A stretch of 64,000 nt of DNA, taken from contig NC_053418.1 of assembly GCF_016859285.1 (NCBI RefSeq), positions 23,749,329 to 23,813,328 of the forward strand, in the 5' to 3' direction. Origin of the DNA: Xiphias gladius. Its lineage: Eukaryota; Chordata; Actinopteri; Istiophoriformes; Xiphiidae. Made by a program: the position numbers and the translations under genes. The notes below the pieces were generated by a model. That model worked only from the letters and a program-made list of their open reading frames with translations, did no database searches and had not been told where the DNA came from. The first letter of the stretch is position 1; every line of letters begins with the position of its first letter. Of the stretch, positions 34,232 to 49,200 are shown one piece after another.

Positions 34232-37200
34232 ATGGAAATGGAAAACAACCAGTCAGAAGCAGCTCAAATGGAGGCCAATGACTATCAAGAAGGCCAAGTT
34301 ATAAAATCCAAAGAGACTGAAGCCCATGCTTTGGAAGGGGAAACACAATTGAAACAACACGGACAAGAGAACACACAAAATGCAAAAGGGAATATTTGTA
34401 ATGGTGAGTCCTGAAGCTGTCTCAGTGGGATACAATTAAATTTCATCATATCTGGCGGCATGTGCTGATACTATGTCTTACTGTGACACCACCCATCTCA
34501 CTACCACTTACTGGCAAAAGCAACCAAAAGGTGGCAGCTGTGAATAGGTAGAGCTGTGATACTTGGAGACAAAAAGTTAACTCAACTGAGGAATATCTTC
34601 TTTTTTTTTTTAAATAAAGGTCATCTGAATTTGCAATGATTTGTATGCTGAAACTGAGTTACCAGACATTCTATGCATATATACAGTGGCATGAAAAAGT
34701 TAGGGCACCCCTGCTCAAATTCCTGTTACCGTGAATAGCTAAGCGAGTAAAAGATGACCTGATTTCAATAAGGCATAAAGTTAAAGATGACATTTCTTTA
34801 ATATTTCAAGCAGGATTACTTTTTATTTACATCTTTTTCAAAATAACAAATGAAAAGGGCTCAAAACAAAAGGTTGGGGCACCCTGCTTGGTCAGTACTT
34901 GGGAACATCCCCTTCGTCAAGTATCACAGCTTGTAAATGCTTTTTGTAGCCAGATAAGAGTCTTTCAGTTCTTGTTTGGGGGATTTTCGTCCATTATTCC
35001 TTAGAAAAAGCTTGTAGCCTGCTTCATCAGTCCACAGGACTTGTTTCCAAAATGCGTCAGGCTTGTTTAAATGTTCCTTTGCAAACTTCTAACCTTGACT
35101 TTTGTGGTGAGGAGACAGGAAAGTTTTTCTTCTGATGACTCTTCGATGAAGGTCATATTTGTGCAGGTGTTGCTGCACAGTAGAACTATGCACCACCACT
35201 CCAGAGTCTGCTAAATCTTCCTGATGGTCTTTTGCAGTCAAACATGGGTTTTAATTTGTCTTTCTAGCAATTCTATGAGCAGTTCTCTCTGAAAGCTTTC
35301 TTGATCTTCCAGAACTCAACTTGACCTCCACCGTTCCTGTTAATTGCCATTTCTTAATTTCATTATGAACTGAGGAAACGGCTACCTGAAAAGACTTTGC
35401 TATCTTTTTATAGCCTTCTCCTGCTTTATGGGCATCAATTATTTTAGCCACTTAGAAGAGCCAATGGCTGCTGATTGTCAGAGTATTTATAAAGCTTTGG
35501 AATTTGCAACCCCTGGCCTTTCCTAATGATTACTGTGAACAAGCCATAGCCATAGCCCTAACAAGCTAATTAAGGTCTGAGACCTTGGTAAAAATGATCT
35601 GAGAGTTCGGATCTCCAAGGTTGCCTGTTGAGGCCTGGTCCTATTTGAAAGCAGTATTTGTCTTAGCAACATCACTCGACTTCAAAAGGACGTTTTGTTG
35701 TCTGTGGACAAGTGTGTAAGAAATATTTAGAATTCATTACATATTTGAGTAAAAGAGAACATTTGCTTGGTTCTGGGTACTTTGATGTTAAACAAATCTT
35801 TTGACATTATTGCTTTATTTTCACTTTTATTTAGCACTGAAAGCAGTGTCTTTTGGGGGAAGTGACTCCACATAGACAGACTTCATGTGTATAGTTTAGA
35901 AATAATTCTGTTTTGGGCCTATTTTTAATATATTCCTACTAGAATGACTGTCTACATGCTGTGCTATACTTGTTTCCAACTCTGCTCTCCGGTCTGCAAA
36001 GGTCTTTCCCCTTTAGGCATATTACTAATATCTCTTTTATCTAACACTTGTATCCTGCCATGCATGACCTGTTTTTGTGGCCACTGCAAGGCCCGAGGCC
36101 TTCTACTGCTACATGTTACATGGCTCTTTGAACTAATGTGTTAAATAGCTGAACTGAATTCTAATTAGTCATCATCAGAGGGCAACTATGCTTATAGTCC
36201 ATAGCACTTGAAAATTCTATTTCTGAGCTGTAAATACTTCCGTAAAGTTGGGTGACACACAAGAGACAGGTAGAAAAAGAATGGTCTAAATCTGCGATGG
36301 ATATATCCTGACAGGTGAAATCACAAGGTTGTTTTTTTTCACAAAGCCCAAAATAGAACTACAAAAACGTACAAGGGTTTTCACAGGCTAAACAGTACTC
36401 CCAATGTGTAGTCTGTTGATTTTGATGTGGTAATCGATGTTTCCCTTTAAGTAGCAGTAGTATGAATGTATTTTTGACGAATATTGTCCAGTGATGTTTG
36501 AAATTGTATTAAAGACTGCTTTCCAATCTTAAGTATTTCCCTATAACATTCCATTTTCATAAATAATAATTAACAAAGTTAATCAAACTTAAAAAAAAAA
36601 GGTTTTCGGGGACTTTAAATGTGGTTGCCTTGCAAGATGAACCTGGTAATTGTGATCCTTGATACAAGAGTAGGTGCAGCTAAAGAGATGCTTCAGCAGC
36701 TCTGTGCTGCATGAATGTTTCCAGCTACCTTTTTCACTAATGCAGTTGTAACTTGACAAAGTTGTCCAACCAGTTTGCTAAGAGAATCACGTCCACTCAG
36801 TCTAGTTCTTGAGAACTTATCATGATTAAATTGTCACATTCCTCAAGGATTCTCCTCCCCCTTCTCTTTCAGGTCCTGTTGGTTCAGAAGTGATGCCAAA
36901 TGGAGATGGACTGGCAGAGGGCTTGAGTGCTGCAGGTGACACCCGTATAAACGGGTCCCTGCTTCCAACAGCCCCTCCACAGAGCACCAGCTCCCCTGTC
37001 AACTCCCAGACCCAAGAGCCCTCCCCAGGTGTGGCTGCTTATCCACCCATGATGCTAGAGGAGTGTGAAGGGGCTAGTACTGAGGTCACGCTTCACAAGG
37101 GTGATTCATTGCAGTCGCTCAGACTCAGTATGCCTATGCAGGAGACTGAATTGTGTAAGCATAAACTTATGTGGAGTGAATGCTCCCCTCTATACCCCCT

Positions 37201-40200
37201 GTATTTAAACCTCATTTTGCTGTGTTGTTTTGCTTTTTTGGCTCATGTACATATTTTTTTCTTTTAACTCCCTTGTCTGGGTATTATCTGAACAGATGGA
37301 TTCAGTGGGAATTTCTTTTAGTTGTTGGAGTCCAGCTACTTTCTGCAACTCTTGATTAGACTTTGGTGTGGGTGCTACATTTGAAATACCTTTTGGACTA
37401 ATGGCTGCATTTTGGAACTAACCCCTATGTTATGTTATATATTTGGTGGCATTTCAAAGGCATCGTTGCTATGCTCAGTATGTAAATATGTAATATATTT
37501 AGGATTGTAGTGATTTATTTATTTTTTTTGGCTTCACATTAGTACTCACGTAATATATATAGCACCACATGAAGATTCCTATAGTATCCCTTTTGATGGC
37601 ACATGAACATGACTGGTCCAGTGTTCATCTGCTTAATACATTTATAGAAGTCTTCATTTATCTCACTGCAATATTGGCAATACTAGCTACATGGCTGTTG
37701 CTGTCATGACTGAGGTCAAGTTTTTTTATATTTACATAAACTAACCAAGCAAAGAGACAGTGTCACAGTGCAGGACGTCCTCTAAATAAATGGGTGAAAT
37801 GTGCATTGCAACACCCATACTGTCCTGCTCAAAAAATCTTATGCAGTTTTTAGGTAAGATGGTGAATGTTACAGGTGCAATGTGTGACTTACTAGTAACT
37901 GTGGCTTGTGCAAAAACACATTTCAGGCCCAGGTATTAACATAACTCCAATTTGAATGATTTGTTTATCATTGCTATTTGAGGACAGGGTTCCAAGCAGC
38001 AACATTAGGCTCATTGCCAGGATTTCCCTTATACATTCATAGAAACCATGTTCTGTGCAAATAAAGTGTTGTGGTGTACTTGTGCAGTATGTGATGATGT
38101 GATGAATATTAATTTTCTTGGCCTAACATACTTTCCCTTTAGCCAACCAGAAACCATCACTGGAGATGGAGAACGAGGAGAAGATTCGCCTGGAGGCTCG
38201 CCGGCGCCTGGAGGAGCAACTCAAACAGTACAGAGTGCAAAGACATAAGGAGAGGGTGAGTCAGTCGAGTCGCTGTCAGGTTAAAGACAGCACTAAATTT
38301 TTATCATAGCTTCAAATCCAAATCCTTAAAAAACCAGGTTAGCCTTCAGTTTGCTTTCAAAATCCTCATGTCTCCTCAGCCACCTTTGTCATCCTTTCAG
38401 CCATTGTTGCCTCCCCATTTTTCACCCAACTGTCTGTCTGTTAGAGATATGGTTCCAAAAGCAATAAACAGATTTGGAAGAGGTTTGGTAGACAGATATC
38501 CCTGAGTTATTATCCACTTTATTAGTTTTTCGGGGGTTTTCTGCCAATAAACAAGACTTTTTTTCTTATGGGCACTCAAGTGAAGTCTGTTGCTAAACTT
38601 GCTTTGTTCTTGGAGAATGTGACCAAGAAGATCCGCAGTTTAATGGTTAGAGAAACCGCAGCTTTTAAGTTTGGAGAAGTATTCTTCATTGGTGCAGGTT
38701 TGGGTCCAATAAGTGCTCTATATTTGTGTAATTGTTCTATTGATTTTCTGTCATTGCCTAATTTTTCTACATTCAGATTTTGTTATCATGGCAATATTTT
38801 TGATTCTTTCTTACTGTCTGTTTTCTAGTCTCACCGCACCAGTACCAAGAACAGGCCATTCAGCACCCTGGATCCAGAGCTAATGCTGCATCCTGAAGCT
38901 CTGCCCCGGGCCAACACCGTTGCCATGACCAAGGAGTATTCCTTCCTGAGGACCAGTGTCCCACGTGGTCCCAAACTGGGTAGCTTGGGAATTCCCCCTT
39001 CCAAGGAGAGGAAGTCCAGGTCTCCCCGTCCTAGCAAGATCCACTCCTTGGCTGACTATAAATCTCCTGAGAATGATGGTGGAGGAGGAGGAGGAGGAGG
39101 AGGAGGTGGAGTAAGGACAGGAGAAAACACAATGAGCTCCCTCCAATCCACCATTAGCTCGGTGTCCACACTGTCTGAGGTCAGTGTGGTGTCAGAGGGC
39201 AGCACCTGTGAGACAGAGGCACAGCCTGGTGCTCCATTCCAAGTCGGAGACAGTGTCTCTGAAATTGACGGCAGCGAATCAGGAACGAGGCTAGGGAACG
39301 ATGGCAACGACAGTGACAGCTCGTCTTACAGCAGTGTGTCTACAAGGGGGACATACGGTATGCTCTCTGCAGCAGTGGAAAGGCAGCAGGAGCCCTACAC
39401 AGTGGAGGGGAGGGAGATTGCTCCTGAGGCTATGGGTCAGTTCCCCTCCCTGCAGGAGGTGCTGCAGGCAGCCAGTGATGAGCAGCACCTGCTGGAGCTG
39501 GAGCAGGAGAGAGAAGGGACAGTGGAGCCTCGGAGTCGCAGGGACAGTTTCTCCAGCAGGTATTTATCAATGTTTGAATGGGATAAAATTATTTATGCCA
39601 ATTCCTGGCATTTTTTGATTGATAACAAACAAGAAAAACTTGAAGCCCTGCTTAAAGTAATTTTTGATAATATAAATTGTTGTAATTTTCTCTCAATCAA
39701 CTCATGAATTAATAAATCAATCATTTCAGCGCTGATTTTTATTTACATTTACATTTTTTTCAGTGTTTCTTTGGAGAGTTCATTGATGGGCCACGATGAA
39801 ATGCTCCAAGTGCTGAAAGAGAAAATGAGACTTGAGGGCCAGCTGGAGTCCTTGTCATTTGAGGCCAACCAGGTTACATAACATATTAGTTTCTATAATC
39901 ATATTTTCCTTTTCTTCTGGACAAAGCATCTGTCCGTACACAGGAGTGGCAAAAAATAATAGCGATCTTGAAATATCTTCCATCTCCTTTCACTAACAAA
40001 CTGCATCCTCAAAAATGACCATATAGTTGAGTCTCAAACAAAATATGTTTAAAGGCTTTTCTTGACAACTTTTTTAAAGACTTGTTATCTGAAAATGATA
40101 CTGAGTGAATTATCTGTATAAACTGCATCGACATAAACTGTATTTTTTTTTAAAAAGTATTGCTAATTTATAACAGCTTTTAGCCATTCTAGTGGCAGGG

Positions 40201-43200
40201 GATGGCAAGGTTGGTCGGTTCGCAACTAAAATTTGTCAACAGTTATTTTATGGATTGCCATGAAATTCTGTATAAACATTCATGATCCTCATAGGAATAA
40301 TTCTTTGGTGATTCCTCTAACTCTTCCTCTAATGCTATCAACAGGTCAAAGTTTTCACTTATCCTGTGAAATATCTCAGCATCTACTTGATAGATGGGCA
40401 CAAAATTTGGTACAGACATTGATGGTTTCTTGACAATGTATCGTAATGACTTGATTTCCTGACTTTTTCTGTGACACCCCTATGAGGTTGACATTTTTGT
40501 TTTTTAGTGCAATGTGTCAACAATAATTGGATGAATTGCCATGAAATTTGGGACAAACATTCATGTTCCCTTCTGGATTAATTATAATCACCTTTCATCT
40601 TGTACGATCCTTCAATCAAAATTTCCATTCGTCCAGTACTTTGGTTTATGTTTTTTTTAATGGCCATTTACTTGCAAAACTAATACCGTTCCCATCAGCA
40701 TCAACTGTCCTTTATGTTTAGTGCTAATTAGCAAATGTTGGCATGCTATCATGCTAAACTAAGATTTTGAGCATGGTTTATGCTAAACATCTGAATGTTA
40801 GCATGCTGTTGTTAGCATTTTGCTCAGAGTACTGCTGTGCCTAAGTACAGCATCACAGACCTGTGGCATGACTGTTGACTCTTTTTTTTATGCACATAAA
40901 GTCTCCCATTTTACTATACTAATGGGGCTGTCTATGTTTGCATAAATGCAACTTGCATTGAATTAATTACAATCATTTAAGATCATGATAAATGTCTGTA
41001 TTGCTAATGAATGCCAGGCCATGTATGACAGCATCCAAAAAGACTACATTTAGCTTGGTGGCTGTTAACTTATCTGGGCAGGCTGCCCAGATAATGACAC
41101 TATACTGGAAACACTGAGAATAATTGTGTGTAAGTGCTGACCACACTTTCCTGTCCTCCAGGCTCTCAAGGAGAAGACAGAGCTTCAGGCCCAGCTGGCT
41201 ACAGTGAATGCTCGGCTGCAAGCTAAGAAGGAGGAGGCTCAGGTCAGCCAGGAGAAACAGAACGCCCTCACCACAGAGGTTGGCACACTGCGGCAGAACT
41301 GTAGCCAGCTAGAAAAGGCCATGGTGGAGCTTCAGGGAAGTCTGGAAAGCAAGAATGCTAGTCTAGCTTCTCTCAGCAATGACCTGAAGGTGGCTGAAGA
41401 TCAGTACAGCAGGCTGATGGGGAAGGTGGAGGAGATCCAAACCACCGTGACCTTGAGAGACAATACAGGTTAGCGATGGAGACCCAGTCAGCTGAATGTA
41501 AGAAGATGTTGTCACCTTCACCCCAGTTGTTAAACTAGGTGTTTTTTGTCTTACACTTTTGCAGTTCAGGAGTTGCGTCAGCAGATGGGTGGTCTTCAGA
41601 GCCAGCTTCAACAGGTTCAGCTGGAGCGCAGCACCCTGCAGAGCCGACTGAAAACCTCCCAGGCTGAGATTGACTCACTCCAGCAGGTCAGACAGTGGTA
41701 CCAGCAGCAGTTGGCACTGGCCCAGGAGGCAAGAGTACGACTGCAAAGCGAAATGGCCAACATGCAGGTAAGGTTGCCGCTGATGCAGTTGGTTTTGTCA
41801 TCATGGCTTGCATTAGACAGACAAAAGTTGACATGGAAAAGACAAGACATCCTAGGTGACATGTTTTGTCTTGGGTTTTTTTCTTTCCCAGGCTGGACAG
41901 ATGACTCAGATTGGTGTTGTGGAACATCTGAAGCTTGAGAATGTGACACTGTCTCACCAGCTCACTGAGACCCAACACCGCTCCATCAAAGAAAAAGAGC
42001 GTATTGCTGTTCAGCTGCAAAGCATTGAGGTATATTCTCCAACATCCCTTTCTGACCTTGTGCCATCATGTGTCTGTAAAGTATAAATATATCCACGTAG
42101 GAAATAACTCTTACATGAAGGTCATTATTCAGCCAGTGACCTTGTATTTATGGGTTTTTTGTTTTTGTTTTGTTTTTTTTAATGAATTGAGCATATTGTT
42201 TAAAACTTTTTGCTGTCTTTGATGTAGGCTGATATGCTGACCCAGGAAGCTGCTTACAAGCAGATCCAGGATGCAAAGAACATGGTAGAAGACGACCTGC
42301 AGCACAAACTGGAGGAGTTTGAGGAAGAGCGAGAGCGCTTAATGAAACTGGCCAACACAGCCAGCACACTGGAAAGGGAACTAGAGCAGGTAGTCATGCC
42401 AAATGTAACAGCAACTTGTTTTCCACCTTGTATGGTCAGTAAAATTCTTACTGTAATCTGCTCTAAACTGCCTGTCACAATCTTTCTCTCTTAGATGAAG
42501 TTGACCCTTTTCCAGAAGGACGTGCAGCTGCAGTCACTCCAGAAAGAACATCTAGAGCTGATGCGCCAGCTGACCACCACTCAGGAGAACCTGCACACCA
42601 AAGAGCAGTCCATCAACCAGCTAGAGGCCCGCTACCTGGAGCTGGAGGCCCAGCTGGCCGAGCTGCAGACAGAGAGCAATGCCAAGGACGACAACATCCA
42701 GTACCTCCAGAACGAGAAGATTGTCCTGGAGGTAGCGCTGCAAGCAGCTCGTGCTGACAAGAGTCAACTTGATGAGGGTGCTGAGAGGCTCGGAGAGGAT
42801 GTCCTGGCGGCCACGGATGTCTTGGATCAGCTCAGACAGGAAATCCAGGTCAAAGCCAACCAGGTATGATACAAGTGGGACGTGAAAAAATTAATACACG
42901 ACAGAAACTAAATATTCATGCATGGAGAAATAATCACATGTATAACTAAACCATTACTACTAACTGCAAAGCAAATATTGACATTCCCTTATGGGCTTGG
43001 ATATCATTATATTACATCTACTTCTCAGTCTACACCTTCAGTTAGATGTGTTATGGTTAGATACTTTCTCAGCCATGGTCATCAGCAGTTGTTTTGGCTA
43101 TAAAGCATTATAGAAAATGCTGAGCTGATAGTGACTTGATCAGAGATCACTTCTCACAAGCCTTGTTTTTATACACATGAATGAATGCGTATGGTTTCCA

Positions 43201-46200
43201 CCATCCACCTTCAGTTTTGACTGAAATTCAGTAATTTAGTAACTCTAATTTAAGTAGTATTTTGCATCTTTTTTTTTTTTTTTTTTCCTTAGGGAATACT
43301 ACTCCACCACCGTGTAGTGAATAATAAAGGGCTTTTGGTTTGTTACAGATTGAAACTCTACAACAAGAAAACAGTTCCCTGAAGAAACAAGCTCAGAAAT
43401 TTAAGGAGCAGTTCCAACAACAGAAGGTAAGACATCTCCATTGCTCCTACGTGAGATCGTATACAGCTCTCTCTCAAACCGTTTTCTCATAAGAACTCCG
43501 GACAGCGTCCAGAGTTACCCTTTCAAACATGTATTACACAACCGGAGATTGTCCATGTGAGATGCATTCACACCTACTGGAAATACTCCGTTTGGTTTAG
43601 GCGAGGGGTGGTGTCTGGGTAGAGCAGGAGGTGGGAGGCAGGATGGAAACATCATCAACACGCCCACTCGCTCGCTGTGAATTCTCCGGACAGTGACTGG
43701 CTGTATTCACATATCAGCTCAATTGGACATTATACAGACTTTGTACCAGAGAGCTGGCAGGGTAAATTCTGCTCAATGTCCGGTTCGGGGTAATGTCAGG
43801 GTTGCAGTGCATGTGTGAAAGCGCTATTACTGTGTAAAGTTAGCAGATGCCAGAAAGAGTGTAGACTGTGTAGACTTTACATACATTTATAAAACACTTG
43901 TCAGAAATCTCCCAGCTGGCTAAGGCTGATGCTGTCGTGGGTGGATATATTGTAGAACCAGATGGCTGTCATCTTCAAAGAATGCCCAAAGTGCTGGTTA
44001 ACCACGCCTCAATGGATTGAGCAATGGAGGATGTTGCTCATTTTGCATTGACAGGCTGTCATAAAGAGGGTGAAGTTAATTGACAGTATGACAGTAATGT
44101 GACTTGGATTTTATTCTATTACAAGGTTTGAGTTTTTGTAAACCATCTTCAGAGTCATGAATTAACATTCATCTTTGCTTGAATTCAGACTGCTATCAGA
44201 AATCCATGAAAAGCAAATTGCTGTACCTCTGGTGTTAAAGAAGGAAAAAAAAAACTGTCTGCATTAACAACAAACTATTATGTCTCTTCACTGCATCTAA
44301 AGTAAGATCATAAATGGGAAGTCAGTGATGAGTCAGGGTCTGTAGCAGGACTCTTCTTTTCTTACTTTTCTGCACTGACAGACTCACTGCTTTTTTTCTT
44401 ATAATGCTCAATATAATCAATAATTTATTTATTTTATGGACCACTTGTGCAGCTGTACCTACATTAAAATCATTTTAAAGCTTAAAAGCTCTGAAAGAAC
44501 ACAAAACAACCTTCATCACAGCTTTCCTGTAATATTTTGTAAAATGTCCTACTGTGTATAATATGAATGTTCCTGTTAGGAACAAATGCCACAGGGCTTT
44601 TTTGGCTGAAATAAAGCGTATACAACTCTTCATACTCAGTGAAAAGCCTAGAGATGATGCAGTGGGATTCAAATCCTGTCAAAGCAGTCTCTCCTATATC
44701 TCCAGTATGCTGTGAAATGTCATTTTGCCTACCGCCTCGGTCGAGTCAAATAAGAGCAAGCCTACTCACACTCCTTGAAAGGAGAAAATACTCACTTCAT
44801 TAGAGTTTTATTTTATCTAAACCTTTCATTAGACACAATGTCATTGACTTCACAGGTGATGGTGGAAGCATACCGCCGGGACGCCAGCTCCAAAGATCAG
44901 TTGATCAGCGAGCTAAAGTCCACCAAAAAGCGTCTGTTGGCAGAGGTGAAGGACTTGAAGCAGGAGCTTTTGGGCGTTCAGGGGGAGAAGCAGAAGGCTG
45001 AGCTGGAGCAGGTCCGGCTGCAGAAAGAGGTGGTGAGAGTCCAGGAGCAGATGAGTAACATGGAGGCTCATCTGCAAGCCATTCAGAACGAAAGGGATCA
45101 GCTAGAAACCCAGATCCAGGTAGTGTAATTTGACATTCCTTACTGAATTTACTTTACAAAGCAGTTTAAAAATAAAGTTAAAGACAAAGGAAAGTTGTCA
45201 GCCATTTTTGCATCGTAATGATAGGTTTTTGGTTTACCTCCCAACTCAGTCTCTACAGTTTGATCAGAGCCAGCTAGCAGCAGTGACCCAAGAGAATGAA
45301 GGCCTTAGGAAACAGGTGGAACAAATGGAGGCTGAAGCCAAAAAGTGAGTCATGTTCTCATACAGATTTGTGGAGCTTGAATGATTCCTAAAGTAATGAC
45401 TTTGAACGATGATGCATGTCTCTGTTGACAAGTGCTATTTATAAAGACAAGCATGGGACATTGATTATACAATTCCTGATCTCTCCTTAGACACATGAGT
45501 CAGTACGTGTGGTTTGAAAAGTACATCCATCCACATCATTAAACTGTGTGTTATCTGTATCTGTATATCTGTAAATAAAATATGATTTTCAAGATGTACA
45601 GTCTTCACACCTACATCTTGCATTCATATGTACATGGTCTGCTGTGAACTTGATTTCTCCATGGACGTTTTTAACTTAATTTCTTATATGCATTAAATAG
45701 AGCCATCTCAGAGCAGAAGGTGCGCATGAAGCGGCTGGGGACAGATTTGACCAGTGCTCAGAAGGAGATGAAGGCCAAACACAAGGCCTATGAGAACGCT
45801 GTGGGCATCCTGAGCAGGAGGCTCCAAGAGGCCCTGACTGACAAGGAGGCAGCCGAGGCAGAGCTGGTTAAACTCAAGGCACAGGTGTCAGATGGGGGAA
45901 ACAACCAGGCCCTACAGGTACTATATAAAGATGTCAGACTTTTGCAGTTCCCTGAAAAATCCATAGCTCTGACATAAAGTTCTGCACAGAGTAGTGTAGT
46001 ATAATATAGCCATTTGTTTTTATTGTATTTTTCATAGATACTAGAATACTGTCTTATTCACTGATCAATAGGATAGCCTTCAGTCTACCCATGTCCTTGA
46101 CTCATGTTCCTTTATCATAACATTATTTGTCATTTCACTGGGAATAATCCTGGATAACTGCAACTACTTAGTATCTATCGTAGTGAAATACAGTGTGGTT

Positions 46201-49200
46201 TTATTTGTCATCCAGGAGAAGATTAAGGCTCTGCAAGCTGAGCTGCAGGCTGTGTCCAACAGCAAGACTATGCTAGAGAAGGAGCTGCAGGAAGTGATCA
46301 CCCTCACCTCCACAGAGCTGGAGGAGTACCAGGAGAAGGTCCTGGAGCTCGAGGATGAGGTGAACTACGATAATATTATCTGTTTGTGTTAATCTTTTCA
46401 GGTTTTATGCTCTTTATTTCTAATGAGAAAAATATAATTTCCTATTTTATGATACTGATCACAACCCTGTGTGATCTATAAGTTTACCCTTCTGGAATCA
46501 CTCAATTCATGTATGTTATTTTGTATTATTGACATGAAATGATTCCACAGCTTCAAGAGTCACGGTGCTTCAAGAAGCGGATCAGAAAGTTAGAAGATGC
46601 CAATAAGAAGCTAGCACTTGAGCTGGAGCATGAAAAAGGGAAATTGGCTGGATTGGCACAGTCCCACAATGCTCTGCGGGAGCATGCCAACATTTTGGAG
46701 TCTGCCCTAGCTAAGAGAGAAGCAGATCTTGTCCAACTCAACTTACAGGTGAAAATTGTTTCTTTAGTTATCACAAAATAGAAACATTTGGTTAAGAAAT
46801 GTTGCACTTTTTCATTGTTTTAAACAGAACATTGTTTTCACATTCATCCTTTTTTCAGGTTCATGCAGTTCTGAAGCGTAAAGAGGAGGAGGACCAGCAA
46901 ATGAAACAGGTGGTACAAACTCTGCAGCTTGCCTTGGAAAAAGAGAAAACCAAAGTCATGGACCTGAAGGAACAGGTAGGAGCTCTATGCTGTACATCAG
47001 GATGTAGTATTTTCTCCTCTTTGAGTTGAAATGCCAACAGCACATCGTTTTGCCTTTCAAATGATTCCAAAGAGTCTACAATTTAAATATATTTGAATAT
47101 TTGTTTTGAGATAATTTGCTTTGGAAAAGGCACAGTAAGAAGCTTCTGCAAAATATAAATGTTACAAAGGTGAATTGTTACATGCATCTGTAGTAAGTCG
47201 ATTGCTTTGTCTTTTTGTCAACTGTTTTAGGTCTGGAGCATTTGGCTCTCCTGGGGTCTTTTGGGGTGTAATAATGTGATGTGTCCTTTAGGTGGCAGCA
47301 GCAAAGGCTGAAGCAGCCCACAATAGACGACACTACAGGGCAGCCATGCTGGAGCTGTCAGAGATCAAGAAGGACCTGCAGGCCAAAGAGGACCTGGTCA
47401 AAGCTTTGCAGACTGAAGCACACAAACTACAGTACATACATTTGTCTGTTAAAAGAATATCGTGACTTCAGGAAAATAACTATATAAATAATGATTTTAA
47501 TCTAATGAGTTCAAAAATTTGTAGTAGTTGTACATCTCACTAGACATTTATCAGTGAATATATCATACTCTACAGAGCTCAGGATGAGCAGCATGCTCAG
47601 GAGGTATCCAGGTTCCAAGAGGAGCTTGCTGAGGCTCACTCACAGCTCCAGATCCTCCAGAAACAACTGGACGAGGAACTGGCCAAGCAGCCCCTCACTC
47701 ATCAAGAGGTAGGGATTCTGAACCAGGGTCAGACTGAAACACTTGGCTGATGACGACTTTTATTTAAATAATATAACTATGAGAAGCCATTGTCTCTAAT
47801 ATGATTGACATGATGCAGTTTGTTTTATTATTGTATTTTTTATAATTCATATTGATTAGCCTGATTTTATTCTAATACAACATTTTGATCATGCAGTCTT
47901 TTATCACTATTATCACTGCCCTGGCTTTTAAGGTCCGTTTCAGCCTTAGTTTGACCAATGACTTATTGTTATTGGAGATCAACTGATGACTAACATTGGC
48001 TGCTCGTTCAGGTTGAGGACTTGAAGTGGGAGGTGGAGCAGAGGCAGAGGGAGATTGAAGCTCAGAAGCAGCAGGTGGAGATGATGGAGCAGTGCCATCA
48101 CAGGGAGCTGGACAGCCTACAGACAGCTCTGCAGGCAAGTATTCACTTGATTGTAAAATATGGACGCAAAGCTGGCAAGCATAGTTTGCTACTGAACAAG
48201 ATGTAAACAGGAAGTAAAATATTGCTGTATCTACCAATGCACATTTATTTTACATTTACATTTTACATTTACAATTACATTTACTAAAGTAAATGATTGC
48301 CCAGTAAGCGGGTCGAGTCTATAGGGAATCAAAGGATGAAGTGAGCACTGTAGTTACTTCTCTACAGTATATATATGATTACCAGCATCTGCCCTATTTT
48401 CAAAATGGTTTTTAACTATCCAAATTTTCTTTCGGGCTCAGAACATCAAGGTGGAACTGGAGTCGGTGCAGCAGGAGCTGAGCAGCACCAAGAAGGACAA
48501 GTTCATGCTGCAGGCAAAAGTGGGTGAGCTGAGGAACAGCATGAAGACGGTCCTGCTGCAGAACCAGCAACTCAAACAGGACCTCAAACAGAGCCGCCTA
48601 AGGAAGGTAACGCACATCTCTCTTCTCTGTGAAAAGTTGCTGTGTCCTGTGATAATGCTTTTCCAAAAGCTCTCTAGCCATGGCACCTTTTGAACTCTGG
48701 GCAAACCATGAAACATTTGTACTAATTGACTAATAAGCTCGTAAGTAACTTAACATTATTTGAACATCTCTAGTTTTAACTTTATCTTTAATTGTCTTGT
48801 CATGATGGCTTTCAGATACTTTGAATATTGAATATTAGCAAAAAATGTCAGCTGTCATCAGACACAATTCAAGAACATTATAACTGAAGTAAAAGAAGGT
48901 TAGTATTTTTAGCATTTCACACAGACAGCAGTAACCACTTGCTACTATGTTGGTACCCAACTGGCCGTACCCCTTAATATCTACAGTATAAGTAACGTTT
49001 ACAAAGCCGGCACCCTCTCTTTAGAGAGAATTAAAGGCCAGTGTTGTGAGTATAATGCCAAATAAGAAATGTGTGCTGAAGAAAAATGACTAAATACACC
49101 CTTGTAATGATGTTGTTGGAGCAGCAGCGCATGGAGTTAAAGAGTGAGGGGAACCCATCCAACCCAGTGACGCCAGTTAAGATCCCGGACTGCCCAGTGC

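Noticed and set aside
38568..38828. Frame MGTQVKSVAKLALFLE in golga3
   Set aside because: It lies inside the intron between 38255 and 38829, and the flanking exons join in phase without it.
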